A program made the position numbers and the translations under genes. The notes beneath the pieces were generated by a model. That model worked only from the letters and a program-made list of their open reading frames with translations. It was not told the origin of the DNA and did no database searches. Positions 9,197-18,396 of a DNA stretch of 64,000 nucleotides are shown here, piece after piece (the stretch's first letter is position 1; each line of letters opens with the position of its first letter). The stretch is from CAWEHU01 sp963808965. Lineage in GTDB: Bacteria; Pseudomonadota; Alphaproteobacteria; Acetobacterales; Acetobacteraceae. Where the stretch lies: assembly GCA_963808965.1 (NCBI GenBank), contig CAWEHU010000029.1, positions 62,001 through 126,000 of the forward strand, in the 5' to 3' direction.

Positions 9197-10009
9197 CTAC
9201 CGCAGCAACTCCGCTTCCGCTAGCGGGAGCAACCGCGCGAGCCGGGTCGCCCAGGCGGCTTCACCTGCCTCGTCCACGATGAGATCCTGCCGGATCTCGA
9301 TCTCGACATGCGGGATGCCGCGCCGTTCACCGTGCATCGGCACCGTGTAGTCCGTCGCGTCGCTGACACTGTACGGTTCGTTGTCGCCGACGATCAGATC
9401 GCCCTCGGCACGCAGCAAACCGAGCAGAATGCGTGCGAAACGCGGGTCGCGATTATACAGAACCCCGGCGTGCATCGGGCGGACTTCGCCTTTATAGACC
9501 GGCGTGAAACTGTGCAGCGCGACCAGGATCGTTCGCCGGTGCGCCTTTGCGCGGGCATCGAGCAACGCCCGGATTTGCGTGTGGTAGGGCGCGAATATTT
9601 CCCGCTGACGCCCCGCGCGGTCCTCGGCCGACAAGCCGATATTGCCGGGAATGACCGTCGCCTCACTGATCTCCGGAATGGAGCTGCCCACCTCATGGCC
9701 GCGATTGCAGTCGATCACCAGACGCGAATACGTCTGAAGAACCGCTTGCGCGTCGAGCGCGGCCGAAAGCCGCTCAGTAACGCCGGCGATCCCGATATCC
9801 CAGGCGATGTGCCGCGCGAGCTCGTGGTCGGGAAGCCCGAGAGAGCCGAGCCGGCGGGGAATCGCTCGCCCGGCGTGATCGGCTGTTATGAGGAAGTCGC
9901 CCTTGCCCTCGGCGTTCAGCACGGCTACCGGGGCGGGATCGCCGGGCGAGAGGAGACCGGGGTGCGGCACCGAGGGCTCGACGGAGCTGGCTGAGACCGC
10001 CTCCCTCAT
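9197..10009 (-). CDS. N-formylglutamate amidohydrolase family protein
   Basis: A 270-aa protein of the HutG/FGase type, zinc-dependent hydrolases that remove formate from N-formylglutamate or related N-formyl amino acids. Family features visible are FLITADHAGRAIPRRLG near residue 40 (putative metal ligands D and H), YSRLVIDCNRG near residue 95, LVALHSFTPVYKG near residue 165, and IPHVEIEIRQDLI near the C-terminus. No signal peptide, so cytoplasmic. No histidine-utilisation genes lie nearby, so the true substrate may differ from N-formylglutamate. It is divergent from the transglutaminase remnant. Confidence 0.85.
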   Translation of the reverse strand: MREAVSASSVEPSVPHPGLLSPGDPAPVAVLNAEGKGDFLITADHAGRAIPRRLGSLGLPDHELARHIAWDIGIAGVTERLSAALDAQAVLQTYSRLVIDCNRGHEVGSSIPEISEATVIPGNIGLSAEDRAGRQREIFAPYHTQIRALLDARAKAHRRTILVALHSFTPVYKGEVRPMHAGVLYNRDPRFARILLGLLRAEGDLIVGDNEPYSVSDATDYTVPMHGERRGIPHVEIEIRQDLIVDEAGEAAWATRLARLLPLAEAELLR

Positions 10010-10104
10010 GCCGGCCCACCATGGCCGGAGTGGCTCGCACCATGCGTGAAATCCGGCATCTCGCAGCGCCTCGTGCGCTCAATCCGGCTCCTCAGGAGAT
10101 CACC

Positions 10105-10404
10105 GTGCGGATTCGCGTCGGCTACGAACTGACCCACGACCTTCCCGAAGAAACGCCGATGCTGCTGACCCCGCATGTCCATCCTGCCCGCGCTTCCGAC
10201 CTTATCGTGCCCGATCACCTCACCACCGATCCCTCGGTGGCGGTGAGCGGCTATCGTGACAGATTCGGCGACTGGATCAGCCGGATTCTGACCCCGGCCG
10301 GCCGGAGCCGCCTGTTCGCCGATGCGGCCGTCAGGGATTCCGGCCAGCCTGACTGGGAAGCCGTTACTGCGAGACCGATCGCCTGTCCGACCTCCCCGGG
10401 CTGA
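10105..10404 (+). pseudogene. Remnant of a transglutaminase-like protein (N-terminal domain only)
   Basis: An AGGAG at 10094-10098 sets the GTG at 10105 as start, giving 99 aa. The sequence VRIRVGYELTHDLPEETPML with HVHP, then a GDWISRILTPAGRSRLF region, matches the N-terminal domain of bacterial transglutaminase-like proteins. Just after DWEA, a different frame encodes SRYCETDRLSDLPG and a stop. SRYCETDRLS is the segment that in intact relatives begins the link to the catalytic domain. About ten residues and a frame have been lost between the two, and the whole catalytic domain is absent because rnr starts six bases later. This looks like a truncated relic rather than a working enzyme. Confidence 0.6.
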
Positions 10405-10409
10405 GGCGG

Positions 10410-12603
10410 ATGGCGGAAAAGAACGCGCGCACGAAACGTGCTGCCCCCTTCCCGACCCGCGACGAAATTCGCCGGTTCATCCGCGAATTGCCCGGCCGGG
10501 TCGGCAAGCGGGAGATCGCCCGCGCCTTCGCGATCGGCCCGGACCAGAAGCCCGCCCTCAACACCATCCTGCGCGAGCTGAAAGCGGAGGGCGCGACGGA
10601 GAATGCCGGCGCGCGCCGGGTCCGCGCGGCCGGGCGGCTGCCCGAAACGATGGTCGTGCAAGTCACCGGCACGGACCCCGACGGAGACCCGATCGCCCGG
10701 CCGGTCAGCTGGGAGGGCAACGGCCCGCCGCCGCTCATCCTCATGGCGCCGGAACAACGCGGCCGGCCCGCGCTCGCGCCGGGCCAACGGGTGCTCGCGC
10801 GCCTCAAGCCGATCGGCCCCGGACGCTACGAAGGGCGCACGCTCAAACGTCTCGCCGAAGCGCCGGGCCGCGTGCTCGGCGTCTACCGCGCGGGCCACCC
10901 CTCGGGCCGTATCGTACCCACCGACCGGCGCGCCAAGGCCGAGTGGATCGTGCCGCCGGGCGAGGAGGCGGGCGCGGAGCCCGGGGAGATCGTGCTCGCG
11001 GAGCCGGTGCCGCATCACGGCTACGGGCTGAAGCCTGCCCGCATCGTCGAACGCCTCGGCGCGGTGGGCGACGCGCGGTCAGTGAGCCTGATCTGCATCC
11101 ACACCCACGACATCCCGCACGTCTTTGCCGAGCCCGAGCTCGCCGAGGCCACCCGCGCCCGCGCCGTCCCGCTGGGCACGAGGACCGATCTGCGCGAAAC
11201 GCCGCTACTCACGATCGACGGCGAGGACGCGCGCGACTTCGATGACGCGGTATATGCCGAGCCGGATGGCGACGGCTTCCGCCTCATCGTCGCGATCGCC
11301 GATGTGGCGCATTACGTGCGGCCCGGCGCCGCGCTCGACCGCGCCGCCCTCACCCGCGGCAATAGCGTCTACTTCCCCGACCGGGTGGTGCCGATGCTGC
11401 CCGAGGCGCTGTCCAACGGCTGGTGCAGCCTGCGACCGCAGGAGGAGCGCGGCTGCCTGTTCGTGGAGATGCGGATTACCGCCGCGGGCAAGAAGACCGG
11501 GCACCGCTTCGGCCGCGGGCTGATGAAAAGCGCGGCGCGGCTCACCTACGGGGAGATCCAAGAGGCCCACGACCAAGGCCGCGATCTCGGCCTGCCGCGT
11601 GGCTTGATCGGGACACTCTACGCCGCGTTTCGCGCCCTGCTCGCCGCCCGGACGGAGCGCGGCACGCTCGACCTCGATCTCCCCGAGCGGAAAGTGGTGC
11701 TCGACGATCGCGGCCAGGTCCAGCAGGTCACACCGCGCCCCCGCCTCGACAGCCACCGGCTGATCGAGGAATTCATGGTGCTGGCCAATGTCGCGGCTGC
11801 CGAGGAGTTGGAGCGGCTGCGCCAGCCCTGCATGTACCGGGTCCACGCACCCCCATCGGATGAGAAGCTGGAGGCGCTCCGGGTCTTTCTACAGCAGCCT
11901 CGACACGAGCCTGCCTGCCGGCAACCAGATTTATCCGCGCGATCTCGACCGCATCCTCCACAAATTCGCGGGTCGCGAGGAGGCGATGCTGGTCAACGAA
12001 GTGATGCTGCGAAGCCAGTCGCAGGCCGCCTACAGCCCGGACAATATCGGCCATTTCGGTCTCGCCCTGCCGCGCTACGCGCATTTCACGAGCCCGATCC
12101 GCCGCTATGCCGACCTGCTGGTGCATCGCGCCCTGATCCGCGGACTTCGGCTCGGGGAAGGCGGGCTGACCGACGATGAGGCCGGCCGGTTCGAGGACGT
12201 GGCCGAGCATATCACGGCGACCGAACGCCGCGCCGCGGTGGCCGAGCGGGAGGCGATCGACCGTTACCTCGCTGCATACATGGCGGACAAAGTTGGCGCG
12301 AATTTCGCAGCGCGAATTTCAGGGGTGACGCGCTTCGGCATTTTTGTCACTACTCTGGCGAACGGAGCCAGCGGGATCGTGCCGTTGTCTTCGCTGCCGG
12401 ACGATTTCTGGATGCATGACGACCGCACGCAAACCCTGACCGGCCGACGGACCCGCCTTTCCTTCCGGCTCGCGCAGGAGGTCGAGGTACGGGTGGCCGA
12501 AGCCAGTCCTCTCACGGGCGGGCTGGTCTTTCATATCCTCCAGGGTGACACGGCAACCGTGCGGCGCACGGGCAGATCGGGCCAACGATCGCGGGATCGG
12601 TGA
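10410..12603 (+). CDS. rnr: Ribonuclease R, frame broken near 11892
   Basis: A 3'-to-5' processive exoribonuclease that degrades structured RNA. After an N-terminal winged-helix region (PTRDEIRRFIRELPGRVGKREI) and cold-shock-like segments comes the RNB catalytic domain, with TIDGEDARDFDDAVYAE carrying the catalytic aspartates near residue 270. The frame then shifts by one base around CTTTCTACAGCAGCC (11892), after which LPAGNQIYPRDLDRIL, YAHFTSPIRRYADLLVHRAL and an S1-type domain (AARISGVTRFGIFVT) follow. Removing one base gives 730 aa, the family length. All catalytic parts are present on both sides of the break, which argues for a sequence error. Its stop overlaps the GTG of the next gene. 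Confidence 0.9.
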
Positions 12604-14135
12604 TCCGGGTCAGCGTTCTGCTGGCGCTGCTGCTCGCCGTCCCCCCAGCCCGTGCCCAGTCCGCACCATCGCAGAGCGGATTCGAGGCCGGCCTCGCGGG
12701 CGAGGTGTATGTCGCGGCGCTTGCGTTCATGGCCCCCCGCATTCTCGAGCCGGTTCCCGTCTCGCAACTCACGCTGTGGGGGCTGCGCGGGCTGACCGCA
12801 CTCGATCCGCGCCTTGAGGTCGCGGTCGGCGAACAAGGCCTGCTCCTGACCCTCGGGGGCCGGCTCCTTTACGCGCGCCCGCTGCCAGCGGATGAGGACC
12901 CCCTCGCCTGGGGCGGCGCGGCCGCCGAGCTTTGCGCCGCCGCGTGGGGCGCTTCGCCGGCCCTTCGTCGAGCCGGCAGCCAAGGGGTGGTTAAGAGCTT
13001 CTTCGATGAGGTGTTCAACCACTTCGATCCCTATTCGCGGTACGTGCCGCCCGCCGAGGCTGCCGAGGATCGCGCCCGCCGCTCGGGAGACGCCGGGGTC
13101 GGGCTCACGCTCGCCCTCCGGGGCGGGATCGTCGTCGCCGATGAGGTGATCGCCGGCAGCCCCGCCGCCGAGGGCGGAATCCGGCCAGGAGACAGCATCG
13201 TCGCGGTCAATGGGCAGCCGACCCGACGGAGGGCGGTCGCGACGGTCGCGGATTGGATCGACGGCTCTGTCGGCACCAAGGTCACGCTCACCTGGCGCGG
13301 GCGTGACAAGCGGTCGCGCACCGCCGAACTCGTCCGCGCCCTGGTTCCACCCGAGACGGTCTATGCTCAGCGGATCGACGCCGTGCTCGTGCTGCGCGTC
13401 ACCAATTTCGATCGCACCACGGCCGCGCATCTGGCGGCGGCGCTCACCCAGGGCCTCGCGGCTGCCCGGCGAACGGACGGCATCATCCTGGATTTGCGCG
13501 ATAATCGCGGGGGCTTGTTGCGCCAGGCGGTTGGCGCGGCCGACATCCTGCTGCCCGCTGGAACCGTCGTCGTCACCGCCGGCCGGGACCCGCAAGCCTC
13601 TCGCATTTGGGAATCCGCCCCCGGCGAGCTTGCGGAGAACGTGCCCGTCGTGGTGCTGGTGGACGGCCGGACCGCGAGCGCCGCCGAGATCCTGGCCGCC
13701 GCTCTGGCCGATCGCGGTCGCGCGGTCGTGGTCGGGAGCTCGACCCTCGGCAAGGGTCTCGTGCAGACGATCGACCCGCTGCCGGACGGCGGCGAGCTTT
13801 TCGTCACCTGGAGCCGGGTGCTGGCCCCGCTCGGCTGGCCCATCCAGGGACTCGGCGTGCTTCCGCAGGTTTGCACCAGTCTCGGCCAGGACGCGATGGA
13901 GCGGGAACTCCATGAACTCCGCGAGGGCCAGCAGCCACTGGTGGCCGCGCTTGAAGCTCATCGCGAGGCCCGCGCACCACTCCCCGCGGCCCAGGTGCTG
14001 GCCCTTCGGGCCGCCTGCCCCGCGGCGGAAGGAAGCGACGACGACCTGCGCGTCGCCCGCTACCTGATCGCCCATCCTGACGCTTATGCCGCCGCCCTAT
14101 TGCCTCCGATGCGCGAGCAGGCTCCTGCACCGTGA
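12600..14135 (+). CDS. S41 family C-terminal processing peptidase (Ctp-like), secreted
   Basis: A 511-aa periplasmic serine protease of the tail-specific family. The GTG at 12600 overlaps the rnr stop and opens a signal peptide (VSVLLALLLAVPPARAQS). A cap region is followed by a PDZ domain near residues 160-240 (AAEGGIRPGDSIVAVNGQPT) and the S41 core. The nucleophile serine is in DGRTASAAEILAAAL and the general-base lysine in LGKGLVQT, about 25 residues later. DLRDNRGG precedes them as in the family. Such proteases trim periplasmic or membrane proteins from their C-termini. Coupling to rnr suggests co-expression, not shared function. Confidence 0.88.
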   Translation: MIRVSVLLALLLAVPPARAQSAPSQSGFEAGLAGEVYVAALAFMAPRILEPVPVSQLTLWGLRGLTALDPRLEVAVGEQGLLLTLGGRLLYARPLPADEDPLAWGGAAAELCAAAWGASPALRRAGSQGVVKSFFDEVFNHFDPYSRYVPPAEAAEDRARRSGDAGVGLTLALRGGIVVADEVIAGSPAAEGGIRPGDSIVAVNGQPTRRRAVATVADWIDGSVGTKVTLTWRGRDKRSRTAELVRALVPPETVYAQRIDAVLVLRVTNFDRTTAAHLAAALTQGLAAARRTDGIILDLRDNRGGLLRQAVGAADILLPAGTVVVTAGRDPQASRIWESAPGELAENVPVVVLVDGRTASAAEILAAALADRGRAVVVGSSTLGKGLVQTIDPLPDGGELFVTWSRVLAPLGWPIQGLGVLPQVCTSLGQDAMERELHELREGQQPLVAALEAHREARAPLPAAQVLALRAACPAAEGSDDDLRVARYLIAHPDAYAAALLPPMREQAPAP

Positions 14136-14218
14136 TCTCCGTGCGCAGCCAGATAGATGTTCCTTCCGGCGGAATGGAGTGAGAATACACTCGCTGACGA
14201 TCAGAGGGGGACACCAGC

Positions 14219-15005
14219 ATGCGGTTCGAAGGTAAGGTTTGCAGTTGTTACCGGAGGAGCTCGCGGCATCGGGTTCGCCATAGCCAAAAAGCTGGCGCGT
14301 GAGGGAGCCTCCGTTGCCATTGCCGACATCGACGCAGCGAGCGCAGACGCCGCTACAGCGGCTTTGGCAGAGCAGGTTGGTCGCGCCATTCCGGTAACGC
14401 TCAATGTCGCCGATCCGGCTTCCGTTTCGGCGATGGTCGCCTCGGTCATTCACGCTTTCGGTCGGATCGACATCCTGGTCAACAACGCCGGCGTCGGTGG
14501 TAAGACGCCGTTCCTCGAGACCAGCCTCGAGGAGTGGAATAGGATCATCGGCATCAATCTCACCGGAGCGTTCCTGGTCGCTCAAGCGATCACGCGCGAG
14601 ATGGTGAAAACCGGCGGAGGCAAGGTCGTCAACATAGCTTCGCTTTCGGGACAGCGGGGCGGCAACGGGCGGGCGGCATACGGGTCCGCCAAAGCCGGCC
14701 TCGAACTGCTCACGAAGGTGATGGCGGTGGAGCTTGCAGAATACAACATCAACGTGAACAGCATCGCACCGGGCGCGATCGAAACCGAGATGGCGAAATT
14801 CGCCCACGATGAGGCAACGCGCGCTGCCTACAATTACCTGATCCCGATGGTTCGCTACGGCACGCCGGAGGAGATCGCCGATGCGGCAGCCTTTCTGTGC
14901 TCCGATGAGAGCCGATACATCACCGGGCACACGCTCAACGTGGACGGCGGCTTTCGAGCCGCGGGTCTGATGTTTGGACGCGGCAAAGTCATCCCGGGCA
15001 GCTAA
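14219..15005 (+). CDS. Short-chain dehydrogenase/reductase, frame broken near 14239
   Basis: The ATG at 14219 follows an AGAGGGGG ribosome site and encodes MRFEGKV; the next codons only make sense after dropping one T from GTTTGC, giving AVVTGGARGIGFAIAKKLA, the NAD(P)-binding glycine motif. The restored protein is 261 aa. Other SDR marks are NNAGVGG, the catalytic Ser in IASLSGQRG, YGSAKAGLE (Tyr-x-x-x-Lys), the PGAIETEM segment and the C-terminal GHTLNVDGG. It resembles 3-oxoacyl-ACP reductase or polyol/glucose dehydrogenases; the substrate cannot be told. It is monocistronic, followed by a decayed toxin-antitoxin locus. Confidence 0.85.
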
Positions 15006-15032
15006 GCCACGCTGGAGCGCAGGAGCGGGATC

Positions 15033-15260
15033 TCAGAGCCTCATCTGGCCGGCGCGGAAGGGGAGCTGGGGGCCTCGAGGCACCGAGTGACGGCGTAGAA
15101 CCGGAGAGTGTCGTTCTTGAAGGCCTCGTAAGTCATGTCCGCGACGACTGACATACTCATAAACGCCGACCGGCACGTCGGGGTCGATCTCGATCATAAC
15201 GTCTGTGTCACTATCGGGCGGTTTCTCCCGCAACCGGGCGATGATCTCCTCGCGGTTCAT
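15033..15260 (-). pseudogene. Fused remnants of a MntA/HepT (MNT-HEPN) toxin-antitoxin pair
   Basis: Reading down from the ATG at 15260, MNREEIIARLRE followed by PDSDTDVMIEIDPDVPVG resembles the MntA-type nucleotidyltransferase antitoxin, but the segment normally between them with the GSxARGE nucleotide-binding motif is missing. After VGVYEYV the frame moves by one base and reads MTYEAFKNDTLRFYAVTRCL, close to the middle of HepT (DUF86 HEPN) toxins, then stops within about 15 residues. No HEPN catalytic RxxxxH remains. Two genes have thus been reduced to one short fused relic of about 76 codons. The family reading is from memory and the similarity regions are short. Confidence 0.6.
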
Positions 15261-15323
15261 GCCGCTCCTATATGGGAGGTCCCGGACCACGGGAAAGTCA
15301 TCCCGCTCAACCGGCAAGACCCG

Positions 15324-16265
15324 CTACTCAGCGTGCGCGTTCAGAAAAATCCCGTGCGGCGAGCGGCCCACGTCGACCGTGTCGTATTTTCCGGTCGCGG
15401 GATCGAGTACCGCGACCTTCTCCGCCCAGCGCCGGGTGATCCACAGCTTTCCGTCGGGGGCGAAGTCGATGCAATCCGGGCCGCCTGGAATGGAATAGAC
15501 GCGCCTGACCTCGAGCGTGTTCGCATCCAGCGCCGTCGTCGTGCCGTCCACGCGGGCGTTGACGTAAATCAGCCGCCCATCGGGCGAGAGAAATAGCTGG
15601 TGCGCGCCGCGTCCGACCGCGATGCGTCGCTCGACGTGACCGTCGACCGGATCGACGACGGCGACGTCGTTGCTGCCCATGTCGGCGACCAGGATCTTGC
15701 CCCCGTGCCACATGACCCCGGCGGGAGTCCGCCCGACCGGCACGTCCCACACCACCGCCATGCGCGTGAGGTCGATCGCGGCGAGCCGGTTCGTGCCCTG
15801 CAAACTAACATAGACCATGCTGGAATCGGGGGCGTAGGCGAGATGGCTCGGCATGGAGGCGAGCGGGAACCGCTTCGCGAGCTTCATGCTGGCGGCGTCG
15901 TACACGTCCACCTGGTTGCGCGCGAGACCGTTCACCGTCAGCCACTTGCCGTTCGGGCTGAACCCGAGTTGGTACGGGTCCGCCACCGGAACCCTGCGCT
16001 TCACTTCTCCGGTGCCGGGATCGAGAAACAGGACCTCGTTGCCCACCGTGTCGCCGATCAGAAGCTCCTTGCCGTCCGGACTGAGGGCGAGATGATGCGG
16101 CTCGCGCAACACGGGAATCCGGCGGATCTCCTTTTCCCGCGTCATATCCACGAGGCTGACCGAGGCACCCGCCGAGTTCACGACGAACGCCAATCCGCTC
16201 GCGAGCGCGGGACGGGCCGCCAGCAGAAGCAGCAAGGCGAGACCAAAGCGGGGAATCGGGAGCAT
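15324..16265 (-). CDS. Secreted YncE-like beta-propeller protein
   Basis: A 313-aa protein starting at the ATG at 16265 with a signal peptide (FGLALLLLLAARPALA). The remainder is made of repeated blades with the pattern LALSPDGKELLIGDTVGNEV, YQLGFSPNGKWLTVNG, HLAYAPDSSMVYVS, QLFLSPDGRLIYVNA and IDFAPDGKLWIT. This is the 40-45-residue repeat of YncE/lactonase-type seven-bladed propellers. These proteins are periplasmic and their substrates are mostly unknown; no heme or metal motif is visible. The upstream gene is an O-antigen ligase-like protein on the same strand, 29 bp away, so the two could be co-transcribed. Confidence 0.8.
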   Translation of the reverse strand: MLPIPRFGLALLLLLAARPALASGLAFVVNSAGASVSLVDMTREKEIRRIPVLREPHHLALSPDGKELLIGDTVGNEVLFLDPGTGEVKRRVPVADPYQLGFSPNGKWLTVNGLARNQVDVYDAASMKLAKRFPLASMPSHLAYAPDSSMVYVSLQGTNRLAAIDLTRMAVVWDVPVGRTPAGVMWHGGKILVADMGSNDVAVVDPVDGHVERRIAVGRGAHQLFLSPDGRLIYVNARVDGTTTALDANTLEVRRVYSIPGGPDCIDFAPDGKLWITRRWAEKVAVLDPATGKYDTVDVGRSPHGIFLNAHAE

Positions 16266-16294
16266 CGGGCTGGTCCGCAATGAACGCCCGTCGT

Positions 16295-17701
16295 TTATGG
16301 GCAAGCCGCTCCGTAGCTGGCAACCCCATTTGCCGGCGAGCAGGCTTGCACCCGCGAGCCCGCTGCCTCTCGCTCGTGCGCGCCGCGTGCGAACACCGCC
16401 GAAACCCAGGCGAACAACACGCTCGAAGTGGTCGAGATCAGCAGGTTGTCGGTCGCGGCATGCACCGCGATTCCCGCCATGATAAGCCGCATGATGAAGC
16501 GATCGGTTCGCGCCAGCTGCCTCGTGTGCGAGACGGTCCACAAGAACATCAGTCCCACCAGCAGGCCGAGCCCAACATAGCCGCCCTCCGCGCCGATCCG
16601 AAGATACTCGTTGTGCGGTGCGATGGTCCCAGTCAGGTGCGCGACGGGCGAATCCGGCGGGATCACCGCCTTTCCCGCACCGACGCCCCATCCGAGCCAG
16701 GGCGCCGACTCCCAGGCTTGCTGGAACATCGGCCAAAGCAGGTCACGGCCGCTCATGCTCTCCGCCTTGCCGGAAAGCATGTTGAACAGCCGAACGCTCG
16801 AGAGCTGGCTCGCTACCGCGACGAGCACGGGAAGCGCGAGCACCCCGAGGAGCACGAAAGGCGTGCGCCGGGCGGCGGAGAAACGGCGAGCGGGAAGGCA
16901 AAGCACCGTGATCGCGACAACGGCCAGACAAACAGCGAGTGGCGTGCGAGCGCCCGAGAGCACGAGAATGAGGAAATTGGTGGCGAGCAACGCAAGGTCG
17001 ATCCGCCGCCCTCCCCGAAGCAGCTCCAGGAGACAGGCATACACCCCTGTCGCAGCGAACCCGCCGAGAAACGCCGGTATGCCGGTGGCCTGCAACCGAA
17101 ACCCGAGCTGATCGACAAAGAGCGGGTGCAGTCCGGCCGCCGCTAGTCCCGCGCCCAAGGCAACCAGCGCGGACGGAAGCCAGCACGTGACACGGATCAC
17201 CGCGCCCGTCCACGAACGGGAAAGCCGGCTCCAAGAGAAGGCGAAAGGCGCGACCGAACCGGCCAGCGAGCGCACGCTTTCAGCGGCTTCCAGGCGGGGA
17301 TGCAGCCCGTGCTGGACGCCGATGAGGAACATCGCGGCGAAGGCAAGGCCAGGGTTGAACAGGTCGAGACGAGCGCCGTAGCGGAACAGGCAAGCCGCGA
17401 CCAGGGCCAAGCCCGCGAGCTTCTCCGCCGCGATAATGAGCGAGGCCCCGCCCGCGAGGTCGCCGAGCCAGTATTCCGGGGTGCTGCCAATGACGAGCAG
17501 CCAGCCGATACTGGCGGCAACGGGACACTCATAGACCAGCATTCCGGCCGCCATCAGGACGGTGGCGGCCAGCAGGACCCATAACCCTAGCGGCGCCACC
17601 AGGGTCAGGCTGATCGCGAGGGCGAAGAACCCGAACATGGCCGCCGAAATCGCCCCTTGGGGCACACCTGAAAGCAGCAACGGTTCTCTCTGCAGCGTCA
17701 T
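16295..17701 (-). CDS. O-antigen ligase/polymerase-like membrane protein
   Basis: A 468-aa polytopic protein with about a dozen hydrophobic segments. The long periplasmic loop near residues 320-370 contains GRDLLWPMFQQAWESAPWLGWGVG and IAPHNEYLRIGAEGG. The HNEYL motif and the adjacent G-rich run are the hallmark of the WaaL/Wzy superfamily (PF04932-type), which moves or polymerises undecaprenyl-linked glycans on the periplasmic face. It is not near the large glycan cluster at 44-52 kb. Which of ligase or polymerase it is cannot be decided from sequence. Confidence 0.8.
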   Translation of the reverse strand: MTLQREPLLLSGVPQGAISAAMFGFFALAISLTLVAPLGLWVLLAATVLMAAGMLVYECPVAASIGWLLVIGSTPEYWLGDLAGGASLIIAAEKLAGLALVAACLFRYGARLDLFNPGLAFAAMFLIGVQHGLHPRLEAAESVRSLAGSVAPFAFSWSRLSRSWTGAVIRVTCWLPSALVALGAGLAAAGLHPLFVDQLGFRLQATGIPAFLGGFAATGVYACLLELLRGGRRIDLALLATNFLILVLSGARTPLAVCLAVVAITVLCLPARRFSAARRTPFVLLGVLALPVLVAVASQLSSVRLFNMLSGKAESMSGRDLLWPMFQQAWESAPWLGWGVGAGKAVIPPDSPVAHLTGTIAPHNEYLRIGAEGGYVGLGLLVGLMFLWTVSHTRQLARTDRFIMRLIMAGIAVHAATDNLLISTTSSVLFAWVSAVFARGAHEREAAGSRVQACSPANGVASYGAACP

Positions 17702-17854
17702 CCCGGGCTCCCGTCGCGCTCACCGCCGGGCACTTTCAAGAAGAGCGGTTTACCATTCGTGAATGGCGAGAGGTCGTTGCCGCTCCGGGTCGCTGGGCAA
17801 CGGCTCCCGCGCACAGACGTTGCGTCGGGGAGCGAAACCAGAGGAGCCATGCTC

Positions 17855-18358
17855 ATGCCAAGACTCGCACTCACGCTGCTCGTCGCCGCGCCGCTCTCCA
17901 TCGCAGCCGTGCAAAGCTTCGCGGCCGAGAAGCTTTCGGCCCAGGACGAGACCTTCATGCGCGAGGCCGCCCAAGGCGGGCTCGCCGAGGTTCAGGACGC
18001 GCAGCTCGCGCAACAGAAGGCCGCCAGTGCCGAAGTGAAGCAATTCGCCGGCCGGATGATCACCGATCACACCAAGGCCAACAACGACTTGCAGCAGATC
18101 GCGCAGTCAAAGAGCATGACTTCACCCCCCGAGCCGAGCAGCGCGGAACGCAGCGAGCATGACAAGCTCTCGAAGCTCTCGGGCGGTCAATTCGACCGTC
18201 AGTACATGCAGGGTCAGGTTTCCGACCATGAAAAGGACGTAACGCTCTTCAGGAAGGAAGCGGATTCCGGCCAGGACCAGCAGCTAAAGTCGTATGCGCA
18301 GAAGTATTTGCCGGTCCTGGAAGAGCACCTGCAAATGGCGAAAGGGATCAAGAGCTGA
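17855..18358 (+). CDS. DUF4142 periplasmic protein
   Basis: GAGGAG at 17841-17846 has good spacing to the ATG at 17855 (an ATG at 17849 is too close), giving a 167-aa protein. A signal peptide ends at QSFAA. The mature part has the DUF4142 pattern: DETFMREAAQGGLAEVQ, then LAQQKAASAEVKQFAGRMI with DHTKANNDL, and a C-terminal helix with YLPVLEEHLQMAK. The fold is a ferritin-like helical bundle, usually periplasmic, with no known enzymatic role, and is often linked with envelope stress. It converges on the OmpA-like gene across a shared hairpin. Confidence 0.88.
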   Translation: MPRLALTLLVAAPLSIAAVQSFAAEKLSAQDETFMREAAQGGLAEVQDAQLAQQKAASAEVKQFAGRMITDHTKANNDLQQIAQSKSMTSPPEPSSAERSEHDKLSKLSGGQFDRQYMQGQVSDHEKDVTLFRKEADSGQDQQLKSYAQKYLPVLEEHLQMAKGIKS

Positions 18359-18372
18359 TCGCCGACACTCTC

Positions 18373-18395
18373 GCCAGGGGCTGAGCGCCCCTGGC
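18373..18395. terminator. Bidirectional hairpin between convergent genes
   Basis: Perfect 9-bp stem, GCCAGGGGC at 18373-18381 and GCCCCTGGC at 18387-18395, with a 5-base loop. It lies exactly between the stop codons of the DUF4142 gene and the OmpA-like gene, with a short TTC run on the plus strand but no long T tract. Confidence 0.65.
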
Positions 18396-18396
18396 T

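Noticed and set aside
12531..14075. A 514-codon minus-strand frame opposite the S41 peptidase
   Set aside because: Antisense shadow of a protease with intact catalytic residues.
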